A stretch of DNA of 64,000 nucleotides from Phoronis australis (Eukaryota > Phoronida > Phoronidae): contig NMRA01000253.1 in the NCBI GenBank assembly GCA_002633005.1, forward strand, positions 135,251-199,250, given 5' to 3'. The notes under the pieces were generated by a model. That model was given only the letters and a program-made list of their open reading frames with translations, was not told the DNA's origin and ran no database searches. The position numbers and the translations under genes are program-made. Each line of letters starts with the position of its first letter. Position 1 is the stretch's first letter. Shown here piece after piece: positions 11,569-23,640 of the stretch.

Positions 11569-14367
11569 ATGGCTGCGGCAAGTGGACGTGTATTAATTTT
11601 GCTGGCGCTCTTCAGTTCAAATTGGTGGAATTTCTCTTCCGCTATCTGCTTGCAATGGAAAAACAAAGTGTTGTCCAAGGAGAAAACGTTACATTTCAAG
11701 GACACCTCTACTGTGAACTTCTTGAGATGTGGCATCCGCAAGATTGAGCGAAACGCGCTGACTCATTTATCTCAAGTGCAGTACCTTTACCTGGGACACA
11801 ACCGCGTGTCTAATGTCTCGGACAGACTTCTTTCGTCTTTAACCAAACTCGAAAAATTGGATTTTAGCTATAATGAAATACACACTTTGACAAGCCAAGC
11901 GTTAAGTGGTTTGTTCAACTTACTAACTCTGGATCTCACCGGTAATCGTTTGTCATTTCTTTTCCACAACATTTTTAAAGAAACGCCGTCCTTAAGAGTA
12001 TTGCTTTTAACTGATAACTCTGTCACTTCGTTGGATGTTAATTCTTTTGGACATAGCTTGAGCAATCTTGAAGTATTGCATATCGAAAACAACGATGTTT
12101 CTAGGATCGGAAATGGAACATTTGACGGGCTGAAAAAGTTAACACGTCTTGCACTCCAGAACAACCGCTTGGCCAGGGTGGACAACAATGTATTTAAAGG
12201 ACTGGAAAATTTGAGGTTGCTAATGTTGAGAAACAATTCAGTTAGCGAGGTTGATCAATTAGTGCTATCTGCGTTACAATTTGTAGATTTACGGCATAAT
12301 CGTTTACAGGTAGTTGAAGGCTCATATGTTCTTTCGAACCAAGTTATCTCCATTGACATGTCTTTCAACAATATTTCAAAAATTGAAAATGGATCACTTT
12401 GTTCCTATTCCTTAGTTGAAAAGCTTGTGCTGTCAGGAAACTGGCTTCCACTGGTTAATAAAAACTCGTTTTCGTGTCTGCAATCAATTAAAATTCTGTA
12501 CCTAACAGGGAACAGGATAGCGAAAATAGAAGAAAAGTCGTTTTCTCAACTGAGAAATCTTCGAAAGTTATTTCTTGCAAATAACCGAATTACAGTTTTG
12601 ACGCGTGGAATGTTTCGTGGTCTTATTAAATTGGATACCTTGATTCTAAGCTTCAACGACATACATTCCCTTGGAGATCGACCTTTTGATGGTTTAGCAA
12701 GTTTACGATTTCTTCACCTCAGAGGGAATAAAATTTCAGCAATAACCTCTCGCGATTTTGATGGTCCCAAAAGTCCAATGTTGTTGGAAATGAGAGGAAA
12801 TCCAGTTGGCGAGATGAAAATAGTCTCTCCGTTTAAGTTTACCGCAATACGTATATCCGTCACTAATGTCAACGTTACGTTAAACGCGTCACTTCTCACT
12901 GACATTAAAACATTCGAGCTGCAGGGAGATTTTGGGCAGCTTTCCGTTTGGCACACATTTATTGGTAATTTTGGAGATGTTGTTGATTTGGATCTATCGG
13001 GGAGCAATATATCTGATTTGAATGGTCAACCATTTAAACTTTGTCGTCGGCTGAAATTCCTAGATCTTGCTAGAAACCTCATAAAACACATATCTGGTCA
13101 CACGCTTGAAGGACTTGAATCTTTGATTACATTAAATCTTGCACTCAACAAGATTATTTCGATTACAGAAAATGCTTTTGATAAATTAACGTCACTTAAA
13201 CGGTTACATTTAGAAGGAAATGGGATGATTCGTGTGAGTGCCAGCACATTGCCACGAAACGTTATGGAATTTCATATGGACGACAATAATATTAAAAATT
13301 TTGCCACTGCCAAAATGACCAAGGTTTTGTATCTGACCTTAAGTGGTAACAATTTTGGTTCTGTAAGGAGCAAAATGCTTTCAGGAATGCCCAATCTTCA
13401 GACCTTAAACATGTCGTACGCAAACATTGACTGTATAGATAAAGATGCCTTTGACAATATGACTTCTCTGTGGGAACTTGATCTTTCTGGAAATAGACTT
13501 CGAATAATAAGTCGCAACATGTTTAATTACCTTGCATCGTTGGAATTCCTTGAACTGGATAACTGTGGCATTGCAGAAATTGAGGAAGGGGCCGTGAAAC
13601 ACCTGACGGAATTGAATACTTTGTCTGTTCGCAATAACAGTATTAAAGTTGTGCCACACGATATATTGCGAAAGTTGATCAGCCGAGGAAAACGCTTACG
13701 TAATCTCTTTGTGTCGAACAACCCACTTCACTGCAACTGCTTCATCTATCCATTGCAGGCATGGGTCTATCGGTTGAGCCTACTTCTCAAAGGTCCAAAC
13801 AACAAGTATGACACCCCTACATGTAATTCTCCCTCTAAAACTCAACCAACCATAGAATCGTTTGCGTCTCCCATTTTTACTTGTCGCAAGCCAAGTTATC
13901 CAGTAATTGAAGTCACGTATGACGCCATTGGGGTACTAATCCAATGTACATCTTACGGAGATCCGTCTCCAGTTATAGTGCTCCAAGACGCTAGAGGAAA
14001 CGATGTGAATTGTTCTTTTCGACAGAATATTACAGAATCTAAAACAGTCGGACTCTCGAGTATACCGGTAGATAGATTTGTTGGTGGGAATTACACCTGT
14101 GTAGCTAAAAACATCATGGGGTGGTCGTCAAATGCAAAGTTGATAAAAGACCCCAAGAAAAGCGAGGAAAGAGAGAACAACGTAACTGATGAAAATGGCG
14201 TACCTATCGAGGTATACCTAATAGGAGGTGGCGCCGCTGCTGTTGTGGCTTGTGCGGTCGCTGTAGGCGTCATTTTGGGGGTAAAGATCGTGGGCAATTA
14301 CAACGACCAATCCGAACCTTCTACCATTGGTGTCACGACAAACCAGAGTGGAGACACTCGAATATAA
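11569..14367 (+). CDS. Single-exon LRR-Ig type I transmembrane receptor
   Basis: The ATG at 11569 is chosen because it opens a signal peptide (MAAASGRVLILLALF). The 932-residue product has about 22 leucine-rich repeats from roughly residue 60 to 715 in two blocks, interrupted around residues 400-470 by a non-repeat stretch. A cysteine-rich C-terminal LRR cap follows at about 715-768 (NPLHCNC ... TC ... TC). One Ig-like domain spans about 770-865, with its cysteines in IQCTSYGDP and GNYTCVAKN. A small-residue-rich membrane helix lies at about 881-905. The cytoplasmic tail is only about 25 residues and ends DTRI, a class I PDZ-binding pattern. There are many N-glycosylation sequons. The architecture resembles the LINGO, LRIG and amphioxus LRRIG families, in which such proteins act as adhesion or co-receptors. 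The ligand is unknown and the tail has no kinase or TIR domain, so signalling would need a partner. The whole coding region is one exon. Confidence 0.93.
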   Translation: MAAASGRVLILLALFSSNWWNFSSAICLQWKNKVLSKEKTLHFKDTSTVNFLRCGIRKIERNALTHLSQVQYLYLGHNRVSNVSDRLLSSLTKLEKLDFSYNEIHTLTSQALSGLFNLLTLDLTGNRLSFLFHNIFKETPSLRVLLLTDNSVTSLDVNSFGHSLSNLEVLHIENNDVSRIGNGTFDGLKKLTRLALQNNRLARVDNNVFKGLENLRLLMLRNNSVSEVDQLVLSALQFVDLRHNRLQVVEGSYVLSNQVISIDMSFNNISKIENGSLCSYSLVEKLVLSGNWLPLVNKNSFSCLQSIKILYLTGNRIAKIEEKSFSQLRNLRKLFLANNRITVLTRGMFRGLIKLDTLILSFNDIHSLGDRPFDGLASLRFLHLRGNKISAITSRDFDGPKSPMLLEMRGNPVGEMKIVSPFKFTAIRISVTNVNVTLNASLLTDIKTFELQGDFGQLSVWHTFIGNFGDVVDLDLSGSNISDLNGQPFKLCRRLKFLDLARNLIKHISGHTLEGLESLITLNLALNKIISITENAFDKLTSLKRLHLEGNGMIRVSASTLPRNVMEFHMDDNNIKNFATAKMTKVLYLTLSGNNFGSVRSKMLSGMPNLQTLNMSYANIDCIDKDAFDNMTSLWELDLSGNRLRIISRNMFNYLASLEFLELDNCGIAEIEEGAVKHLTELNTLSVRNNSIKVVPHDILRKLISRGKRLRNLFVSNNPLHCNCFIYPLQAWVYRLSLLLKGPNNKYDTPTCNSPSKTQPTIESFASPIFTCRKPSYPVIEVTYDAIGVLIQCTSYGDPSPVIVLQDARGNDVNCSFRQNITESKTVGLSSIPVDRFVGGNYTCVAKNIMGWSSNAKLIKDPKKSEERENNVTDENGVPIEVYLIGGGAAAVVACAVAVGVILGVKIVGNYNDQSEPSTIGVTTNQSGDTRI

Positions 14368-14512
14368 GACTTCTGGCTTTAATATGATGCCCAACTAGTA
14401 CATTTTGGAAACTCCTAAAGATACTATGGTTTGAAAGTTTGTTGGTAAGGAATATAGGGTTGTCTTACGAAAATTCCCTTTGGCCTTTGTTATGGGATAG
14501 ATGCTATTTATC

Positions 14513-14518
14513 AATAAA
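14513..14518 (+). terminator. Poly(A) signal of the LRR-Ig gene
   Basis: AATAAA lies 146 nt after the stop codon. It is the first such hexamer downstream and gives a short 3' UTR. Confidence 0.55.
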
Positions 14519-14529
14519 ACTAAAAACGT

Positions 14530-17500
14530 GTTGGCAGTTAGGACTCGGGAATAGTTTGTACAAGGGAATTTTGTTTAATTTGACGTCGCATAAAAACTCA
14601 GTCCGTGTCTATTACCGCGTCCGTAAACGCATAGGCGTCTCTGCAGAATTGTGTTTATATGCAAAACTTGGGCGTCATCACTAGTATGGTACCCAATTGG
14701 TTAAAGAAAAATTGCGAAAAAGTCATTTTTTCAGATCTTAAAGTAATATAAAATGATGGCATACCCCTTACAGCACTAATTCCAACAACTCAGTAGCAAG
14801 TTTGCTGCACAAGAGTCAAGAAAATGTCGCTTTTGATACGTGACGGCTAAAAAGTCGACAAAATGTCTTTTGTTATTTTGATACACAATATGTAGAGCCT
14901 GTATATAGACTGCATGGTGTAGACCGACTGCGGTCCTAACACTAAGTCACTATTAAGAGCCACTTAACGGGTACTCCGGCACTGAAAGTAGAAAAAAGCA
15001 GCTTTGTTATGCCTCGTGCTTCTTCTTACTTTTGTAAAAAATTCAGTACAGGAGGTTTTACTTGTGAATGATATCATATTACGTATTTGACGGAAAAGGT
15101 TGGGTTTTTTAGGTGTAGTTTTGCAAATGTTACTTTGGTGAAATGCACATATAATTTCGTGGTTTTGATGCATGCAATTTATTGTGGAAATAATTTTGTG
15201 ATTGTAGGTTCTGTTGATGTTCTTTCTGTGTAAGTAACTTTGTGGATGTAATTTTATGAATGTAATTTATTGGGGAAGAAAATTTGTAGATAGAATTATG
15301 GATGTAATTTCTTTTGCATGTAGTAACCTACTACTGTACATTCCAGTGGTTGCATTTCTTTAATTATTTACTGAAGTATCATGTACAAACTCTGTCTTTC
15401 TAAAATCCTTGTTGAGAATGAAAAATATGTGAACGAAAATTGCCCCCAACAATTTACAGTCTCGTGAATACTTCATTTTATTTGCCACACTACCTAGAAT
15501 GAAATGTTCACTGAAAGGAACACTACTGGTGAAAAATTATCTTTTTACTGCGGAAGCAAGCCGTGTTGCTCCATAGTTGGGGCCTGACCCTCTGCCGAAG
15601 AGGCAAACCCCGTACAACAAATATCGTATATTTTTAAAAGGATGTTTAAACGGTAACGGCACTAGTCGTGATTTCATCGAATGTCTGGAAAAACGGCGCG
15701 AATTGTCACTTTGCATTAAAATAAAAATACACCATGCACTTTTTGTCTTATACATGTAGCTCTGATGAAAGCAAGTGACTCAAGAAGTCCATTCAGCAAT
15801 ACAGTCGAAATGGGATTCACATAGCTGGTTCTGATCGCTACAGAGAATAATTTGAGACATGGGCTCACCTATTAGAAATAAAATGTCTAGCGTTTTTTTT
15901 TTTTTAAAGCTGCACAAAAACAAAATCTGAATGATATCACTTTTAAATGTATCAGTAAGAAATTCATTTTTACTAACTAATGTGCTTTGTATTATTAAAT
16001 GTATTCCCGTTTAATTCTGTTCGATTGGCTTTTGCTTTTTATTTTTCCTATTTGTGTCATTGCAAATTATTTTATTTTGCTTAAATATGTTATGGATAGA
16101 TATACAAATACTCCTGGATAAAATTCATTTCCTGAGCTAAATTTCTGTGCTATTTACGTATTGTCTTATACTTGTGTTCCAATAAAAAGATGAGCCTATG
16201 TAATGACCTTGCCACAGTTAATCATAAGGTTACATAATATATCTCCACCCTTAGTTGAATTTTCTGTTTGATATTTGGAGTAATTATGTATCATGTCCTT
16301 TTGACAATGTCGTCGCAACTTGGATAATTACTCAAAACTTAGTTACGCCAAACGGCACCGAAGGTCTTATAAATACAAGAAAATTAATAATTTTGGATGA
16401 ATGCCGACTGCATTAGTCACAGCAACTGTCAGCGGTCCTTATTGTGAAGTGTGCAGTCATCTTTTGTATCATTCAAACTAGATCCTATTGATTTAACTAG
16501 TCATCTGTAAAATGACTACCTGTCTAGATGGCTTATTTTCACAATGATTGACACTACTAGTTATCTAGTTCAGTAATAAGATAATTAATCTGCTGCCATG
16601 CCCATTATTGTACCATGACATGTCCTTTGCTCAATTTTCAACTGCTGGTTGATGACTTTTGGTAATTGGCCCATTGACTTGCATGCCCAGCAAAATTAAT
16701 TAAGCAACTCACTGGCTGTTACTAACTTTCTACGACAGTTCTTGTCCGATTGTCATAATTAAAAAGCCTAGCAACATGTGCGAAACATTTGCGCCATTAA
16801 AAACTTTCTCTGTGAACATTCAAACAGATCTTAATGCAGTCTTCACTGTTTACAACAATGTTTATAAAGGACTATCTTTCCGTGTGGTTACTCAAGTCAA
16901 TCTTCTCAGTTCTATAGCTGAAGCTGGCCGGTGTCTTTCAAGATAACTGCGGGTTTTAGGGTTAGCAAATCGATCGAGTTTCTCAAACTCTTTCTTTCTC
17001 TTTGAGAATGTCAAGGTAAAAGTCTTCAAAATGATAACTATGGGTTTCATTATTACACCCTTTATTATGTTTTCCACTTTCGGTAACTCTACTCTTTTTT
17101 CGGAATTAACCTCTCAGATGTGCAAAGTAAAAGCTATGTAGAGAAAAAATGTTTATCTTTTGTTTCTAGTATTATCATGTACAATCAACGGCTCATCAAG
17201 AGATTCCTGTCGACTTGAGCTTGAGCAATTCTATTGAAAAACAGCGGAGTTACAATTAAGTCATTGTGGCATTAAAGAAAGAGACACTATTCTCATTCGC
17301 GTAGTACTGAAAAATGCTTCGGTTATTATTACTCCTGGGTACATGTTTGTGGTCTCACGTTAGAGCTCAGGTGGAGCTTGTTCAAGTGGATACGCTTTAA
17401 TCTACTACAACTTTATCGAACTTGAAGGCCTGGGGCCCATACCAGAAAACATCAAATTACATAAAAGTACAAAGGGGCTTGCATTGCTGAAATATACGTA

Positions 17501-18650
17501 TACAATTCACCATTTATACTCATAATATAATTGGTGGTTCACAGAACCGCAGGTAGTGCAGGTACTTAGATAGATTGACCAATAGTGACAAGACTTGTAT
17601 TAAGCTAATGCAGAAAATGAGCACTTTGTAAATGCGAGAATAAATTTACATGAATCTCGTAAATTCTTATATCAAGTGCAGTTTGTAATAAAATGGAAGT
17701 CGTCCTTAATTACAAAAATTCTAAACTTTTGAAACACTACACACTATCTCAATTCCCTTACAGTTTTACGCCTGCCTCCCTGCTTTAATTTCTAAACAAT
17801 GAATGTCTTTAACCCTTGCCGTTGCCAAGATTCCATGAGAATATTCCGCAAGATGGCTCTGTTGTACAATTTCTTCTGTACACAGTAGCAAGTCTTCTAG
17901 CTTCAACTACTATAGGTCATAAGAGTATTCTGTTAATTTCAGCCCACATTATAGAGACTAGACATCAGAAGGAATAGCACATCTCCCCCCAATGAATTAG
18001 TGAAATTTACATACAGTGCGTTTCCACGTAACATCGCGCGTGCTAATCGGTGCAGATATGTTGCTGGATTTCCCGTCAGACGTTATTTCCACATTCCACG
18101 TCGCTTTATTAAAGTAAATTTACATCTCGTGTGACAAAACTTTGTTCCAAGTTCTACACGCCAACTTACTGTGCAACAATTTACACCATAGCGTAAGGAC
18201 CCAAAAAGCATATTTGGTAGGGGTCATCTGCACTCGATTCATTTTAAATGGCACGCCTCCAAGCTGGCATCAGGTGGCGCTGGGTAAACCGTAAAAACGA
18301 CGAATACGCACCCCTTTTCTGCAAGCGACATATTATTGCTGAAATACATTAATAGACAACCAGTAAATGCAGTACCAAACTATGACCAATAATACTATAT
18401 TATCTCATTTAGCCGCACAGTCGAATTCAGTCAACTAAACTATAGATTAAAAACATTTCTTTTACGTAAAACACTCGTACGATTTTCGTTTTCAACAAGA
18501 GTGAAATTTCGAAAACTGCCTAGTCAAAGACCCACATCTTGTTTCTGCATTCATTTCCAAAATGACCTAGTACACCGAGTGTGTTCATCAAAGAGCCGGC
18601 CAGTGTTTTTCCTCAAAGCAACAAATTGCTTTGACAACATGAGGGTTTAN
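14530..18650. other. AT-rich gene-free stretch ending at an assembly N
   Basis: I see no supported gene. It holds a T13 tract near 15893-15905, scattered AATAAA and TACATGTA motifs, and a CTCF-like AGGTGGCGC at 18272-18280. The single N at 18650 marks a sequence join. Unlike the other two Ns, no duplicated flank is visible here. Confidence 0.5.
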
Positions 18651-20754
18651 CCATGGTAATGACCGAACTGGCCGGAAAACCCCGGCAGCCGACCTCCACA
18701 GGAAAACTCCAACATCTCCAGCCGTTAACATGACAATCATTCCTAAGGTCTGCGTACTTCAAGTTCTTTCGCTCGTGTGCCTCTTCCACCCTACTCTCCC
18801 ACGGGATAGTGAGCTCAATTAAGATGACGAAAACGAGTGCACCTGGAAAACAAATCTTTTAGCTATCGACCTTACCCGCCATACCAGATGTGTAAGGGTA
18901 GTTCGATGAGGGACGGTCTTACTGGTGGTCTGTTTCTTTCTGAAAAGAACACCAACAGCTTTGCATACATGTAGTTAAGATTGTTTGTTTGAACAATTGC
19001 TTTTAAGATTTTATCATAGGTTCTACCAATTCTACGCCATCTGAACATGACCATTTTAAAACTCTCTTAGACAACTTGATTAACAGCCTTTCAAGCCAAC
19101 AAAAGCCATAGGCCCCTTCCACTGAGATAAGTATAAAACGCGACATTCGGGGCAATCACCACTTCACACCCGTGATCCGCCCTTTGTGAAAGATTTAATC
19201 TTCTATTATTCAGTTGTCATTGGGGCATGCAGCGCAAATTAACTTCGGGCTTGATTAACAGCAAACAACAACGTTAAGTTCAGAACCAATCAACTGATCA
19301 TTGAGTACTCATTAAGTCTTGTTCGCGCGACTATGGAGAAATCTACGCATGATGACTAAGTTTACGAACATCAAGAAAAATACTCAATAAGCCGATTTCT
19401 TGGAGCGCGAGCTACAAGATATCGATATCCGTTACGAGAGGGCCCTGAAAAGTGGAAGTGACTTGTCTGGAACAGTTTCACCGGGATATCAGTAATAAAA
19501 ACGCATGGGCAGCGCGTTTTGTTTTGGCAACACGATAAAGGAAAAGTTTACTTGTCTTTATTCCATCTTCGCCGTAAAATTTCCTGACATCCCTCTCTTG
19601 AATGGGTAACCCATTCAGAAACATAGAGTAACCGTTTTATTAAGGACTACCAACAAGTTTCAAGAGAAACTGTTCACCTCTTTTCTATCAGTGACCCTAA
19701 AACGCTGAAAATTTACTTGTGACCAAACACATTTCCACGGTTTTCTAGATTCTTACTTGAAATATATTCCCACTTTCTGTCGAAGCTAGAGAGACGGCTT
19801 TGGGGCATTGGCGGTCTAGAAATCTGAGTGTGTGTTTTAAGAGACCGAACGAGGCACATTTACGCTGATATGTGTATTTAAGACTCACCATACATTTGAA
19901 TCAACACGTTCACAGATCATGCAATTAGTCTTTAGTACTCTACAGTTTAAAATTTAGTACGCTACATTTACTGTGCAACTATACATGTACGCACGCATTT
20001 AGACCTATATTCCTATACAGTGTATAGTCTATGTAAACACGCGCCTCTGTCTGCAATTAGGCCCGCACGCCTCTATATGAGTAAATGCGTGGAACGAAAA
20101 TTCCCCACAATTTTCTTTTGAGGAGTACATTACTTATCCTTTACAAATTGATGGTCGTTGATGAGTATTCACTGAATTTAACACCTGTTGAAAACGGACA
20201 AACACACCACGCGATAAACACACACTTTAAGACGAGCCATTCACAAGAAATAGACACCTGCGCGTGTAATTGAAGTTACGGAGCAATCAAATGTATAAAA
20301 AATAGTTGATCCAAAATGTTCTGAAAAGCGCACATAGGCGCTTTTTGCCAAATACGTGCATATACCAAAAAATACTTTCTTGTACCCCAAAAATCTGAAT
20401 TTTACTTCGTGAAACAAATTTTAGCGCAAACTAATATATCAAAACCTATATCGAAGAATTTTCAACATGACATACTACCAGAATTTATTAATATAGTTAT
20501 CTAAATCGTCCGCTCTAACGAAACATGAAAGTTTTATCACCAACGATCTGCATTCAAATTGTCAAAACTTATTCCTACGCCTTTTCACTTCAAAACATTT
20601 TAAAAACTAAGCAGGATTATATTATGACATGTTAAGATGAACTGTGTTTCTCAAAAATATTGGTGGTTGTGCAGGGTATCAAACACCGAAAGTTTCACTT
20701 TCGATCCAGCACCATCTCGAAAATACGAAAACATCCGGAATTCCTCCAGTCATT
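18651..20754. other. Gene-free stretch after the N at 18650
   Basis: It contains only short open frames. One at 18730-18822 encodes 30 residues with a signal-peptide-like start and is described as a finding. A TATAAAA near 19131 has no convincing reading frame behind it. Confidence 0.4.
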
Positions 20755-20912
20755 TGATGGTTCGAGTCCCACTAGGCCACACTGCTCTTCAGCTCGGTTT
20801 TAACCATAATATGTTAATCAAGCATAAAAATGGTTCCAGTTGATCAGTGCAATGGGCCCACATGCGAGGCCTGCGCACGTCTGGTACAACGTGAATCAGA
20901 CCGCCTTTAATT
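20755..20912 (+). mobile_element. tRNA-derived SINE, copy A (5'-damaged)
   Basis: A Pol III B-box-like GGTTCGAGTCCC is at 20759-20770. It is followed by CAGCTCGGTTTTAACCAT and a tail from 20841 beginning TGATCAGTGCAATGGGCC and containing GCCTGCGCACGTCTGG, then an A-rich end. The same order occurs on the minus strand at 55215-55482, and the tail alone at about 54270-54410. Compared with that copy, about 30 bp between the B box and the body are missing, and the A-box part is not recognisable. Confidence 0.7.
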
Positions 20913-21533
20913 AAAAAAAATCAATAGATGGCGCCATAGATTATAGACAACAGATTCGCAACTCAGAACTTGCGAAATATCCTATAGGAGGCGCCACCCT
21001 CTAAGCATAGCAAGCTCAGCTTCCGGTTAGTGTATATTGACGGGAAATTCTTTCATCTATTTTACTGTCTGGCAAAACGAAAAAAAAAATATCTCAGCAT
21101 TGAAACTTTGTTCAAGTTCTTCCAACAGTAAGAGTCCAGAAATTCTGAGCAGCACCAGCATGCATTCGAGCTTAAAGATGAAACGCCAAGTAAACTGCTG
21201 TTGAAGTGCGAGATTTGAGTAAGCCTGGTGGTTATTTCTGGAGTATTAATATGAGCTTTATTTGAGAAGGCAATGTTTTACGAGAGTTCAATTTATTTAA
21301 ACACGGATGTGAGATGGGCAAAATCGCCGATCCAATTCCCGACGAAACGACCATGATTGCCAGGTGCCGCTAGTGAATAATGACGTCACGGCTTACGCGT
21401 AAGATCACATATTCGTCCATTGAAAATATACGGAGCTGGCGGTCCATGTACTATAATTTATGATGGTGCTGACTACGCTGGGCAGATTTACCTCGTAAGT
21501 CAAGAATAGCGTTATATCTTACCTAGATCTGGG

Positions 21534-21645
21534 TAGAGTTCCGTGCACGTAAGAATCTCGTTATGATAACTAGTGTTATCACGTGTTTCGCTTACAATGC
21601 ATGGCGATATCTCACGAAGCATTGCATTGCCTTGCGACAACTCTA
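21534..21645. mobile_element. Short palindromic MITE, family B, copy 2
   Basis: The ends TAGAGTT and AACTCTA enclose 112 bp with a central GTTATCACGTGTTTCGCTTA. The same core, GTTATCACGTGCTTCGCTTG, is at about 42959 and a close form is at about 44561. The half-element text CGTAAGAATCTCG matches the inverted copy 1 at 4621-4736. Confidence 0.65.
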
Positions 21646-23396
21646 GTCATCCCTAGGCAATTACATCGCCCTGGATGCCGAAGACAAAAGTTACGAATTT
21701 CAAAATACAGAAAATAAAATCAAATGAAACATGCATATACATGTATGCACATGGAGTTATAATTAGTACGTACATGTACCATAAGTCTAGTGGAGACGAT
21801 TCATTCAAGATAATTTAAAGAAATCGGTGAAAATCTGTCGTGGTTTGTTCGAGTTTCTCTTACCGGGTGCCATTTGGAGAAAGTTACTGAAATCATGCAT
21901 GTTGACAAATAAAAAGTTCAAGGGACACAAACCTCACAAATTTCACCTGATACCTTCCCATGCTATTTTGCAAGTGTCACGCGCCAGCGTCACGTGCTTG
22001 GCTCAGTCTCGCGGTAGCCTTTGCCCAACTCACTAGACTCGGTCGAAATACTTTGAAGTTATCGCACGCGTGGTGAAAAAGTTAACGGTGACCAAAAAGT
22101 GGAGTTCTTTGCCAAAGTCACAGTTATTTTTCGTAACTAAGCTTCGTCGAAGATACGCGTAGAAGTAAGAAAGGACCACTGAAGAATGTAAGCGCTTTTT
22201 AAGTGATAGTTTTAAGCGTGGAATGTGCTTTTGACGAGGTGAACATTTCTAATCAGTGGCCGGATTTGACCAACCGCCCGTTTAAAATACACCGGACAAA
22301 ATTCGTACAGAAAGCGATGGTGAGTATTGTAGCTCCTAACCGGTCAACCGTGTTGCCCAAAGTCATCCTCAGCCCCATTGTGCTTTAAGGTAAAGTCATC
22401 AGGTATCGCTGTTCCTTTTCCCGTGGTTTATGGTATAACAAGAGATGGCGAAGAGTTTCGTATGTGTTGGTTGCGGCAATTTATTATTTCTGTGACCATG
22501 CTGTGACTCTTTTCAGTTTTCTGTCGGACATCGGAGAAGCGCAGACATGACACGAGTTTGTACAAGAACCTCGCTAGTTGGGGGATATGACACACTGGCC
22601 CTGGGTACGTCAATACGTTACGCTCATGTCCGTAGAGCTAAGAAAGTTTCAATTGTCTTCGCTTTTCTTCTATTTTCTCGTTTTGGGGATACTGAATTCA
22701 CGATTATGATATACAGCGGTGTTATAAAGCAAGGTTTAATGATACTGAGAATGCAGTCACTTGTCAAAACAAGCGGGTAAATGGTGCTTTTAAGCAATTT
22801 AAGTCTTTAACTATTGCCGGGGACTTTGTGACACAACGGTTAAGGAAGCTATAAATAGTCGCAGTTGATAAAATATTAAAGTAATTAAGATATTCTAAAC
22901 GGTGACGACTTTCGATATATTTTCTTGTATGTTTAAACAATCCTCCATTCGCCAATTAATGCATAAACGTTTTTTACGAGCTCGTGGCCTACTGTATAAG
23001 GAGTGGACTATTGGGTCTAGAGACTTGAAAAAACACTTCATGAACAATGTTTTTGGAATGAAGTTGAATCCAACTATGTGTGAAGTTTTCATGAAAAGCA
23101 TGACCAGAGGCTAAAACTGCACCAATAGCTTGAAAGAAGAAACTGACTACAACGTGAGTAAATATCAAGGGGAGATAACAAACAACTTATCTATTTCGCT
23201 GTCTGCATTGGCACATACGTTTGGAAATGATAGTGCCTAATTAGAGTTACCGGGTCGTGGAACCCGCTAAAGTGAGCAGTGGTATGTCAACAGCCACGGT
23301 GATCATCAAAATCACTAGGACATAACATAGAAAAATTCAAGGGTGTCTAATGTGTCTATATTTAGTTTGTTATGGGACATTAACCAGTCAAGGACA

Positions 23397-23640
23397 CAGT
23401 TTTTAAACATCGTTGCAGATCAAGGGCAAATATGTCATTTGTTCAGATGAGCAGTCTAATGTGTTCGCATCATAGACTATTGTATTTTAGTGAAACGCGT
23501 GTAGGTGCTTTTTAAACATCGCTGCAAATCAAGGACAAATATGTCATTAGTTCAGATGAGCTGTCTAAAGTGTTGGTTTGCAGCATAGGCTGTTGTTTTT
23601 CAGTGAAACGCATGTACATGTAGGTGTGCGACCGTGAGAA
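23397..23640. repeat. Two-copy tandem duplication, period about 109 bp
   Basis: TTTTTAAACATCG, then CAAATATGTCATT and GTTCAGATGAGC recur with the same spacing in two adjacent units starting near 23400 and 23509. About 85-90 percent of bases agree by eye. There is no coding content. Confidence 0.75.

Noticed and set aside
19345-19494. Short frame reading FLERELQDIDIRYERALKSG
   Set aside because: It is interrupted by an in-frame TAA near its start and has no acceptor of quality. An open run of about 34 codons is expected by chance.
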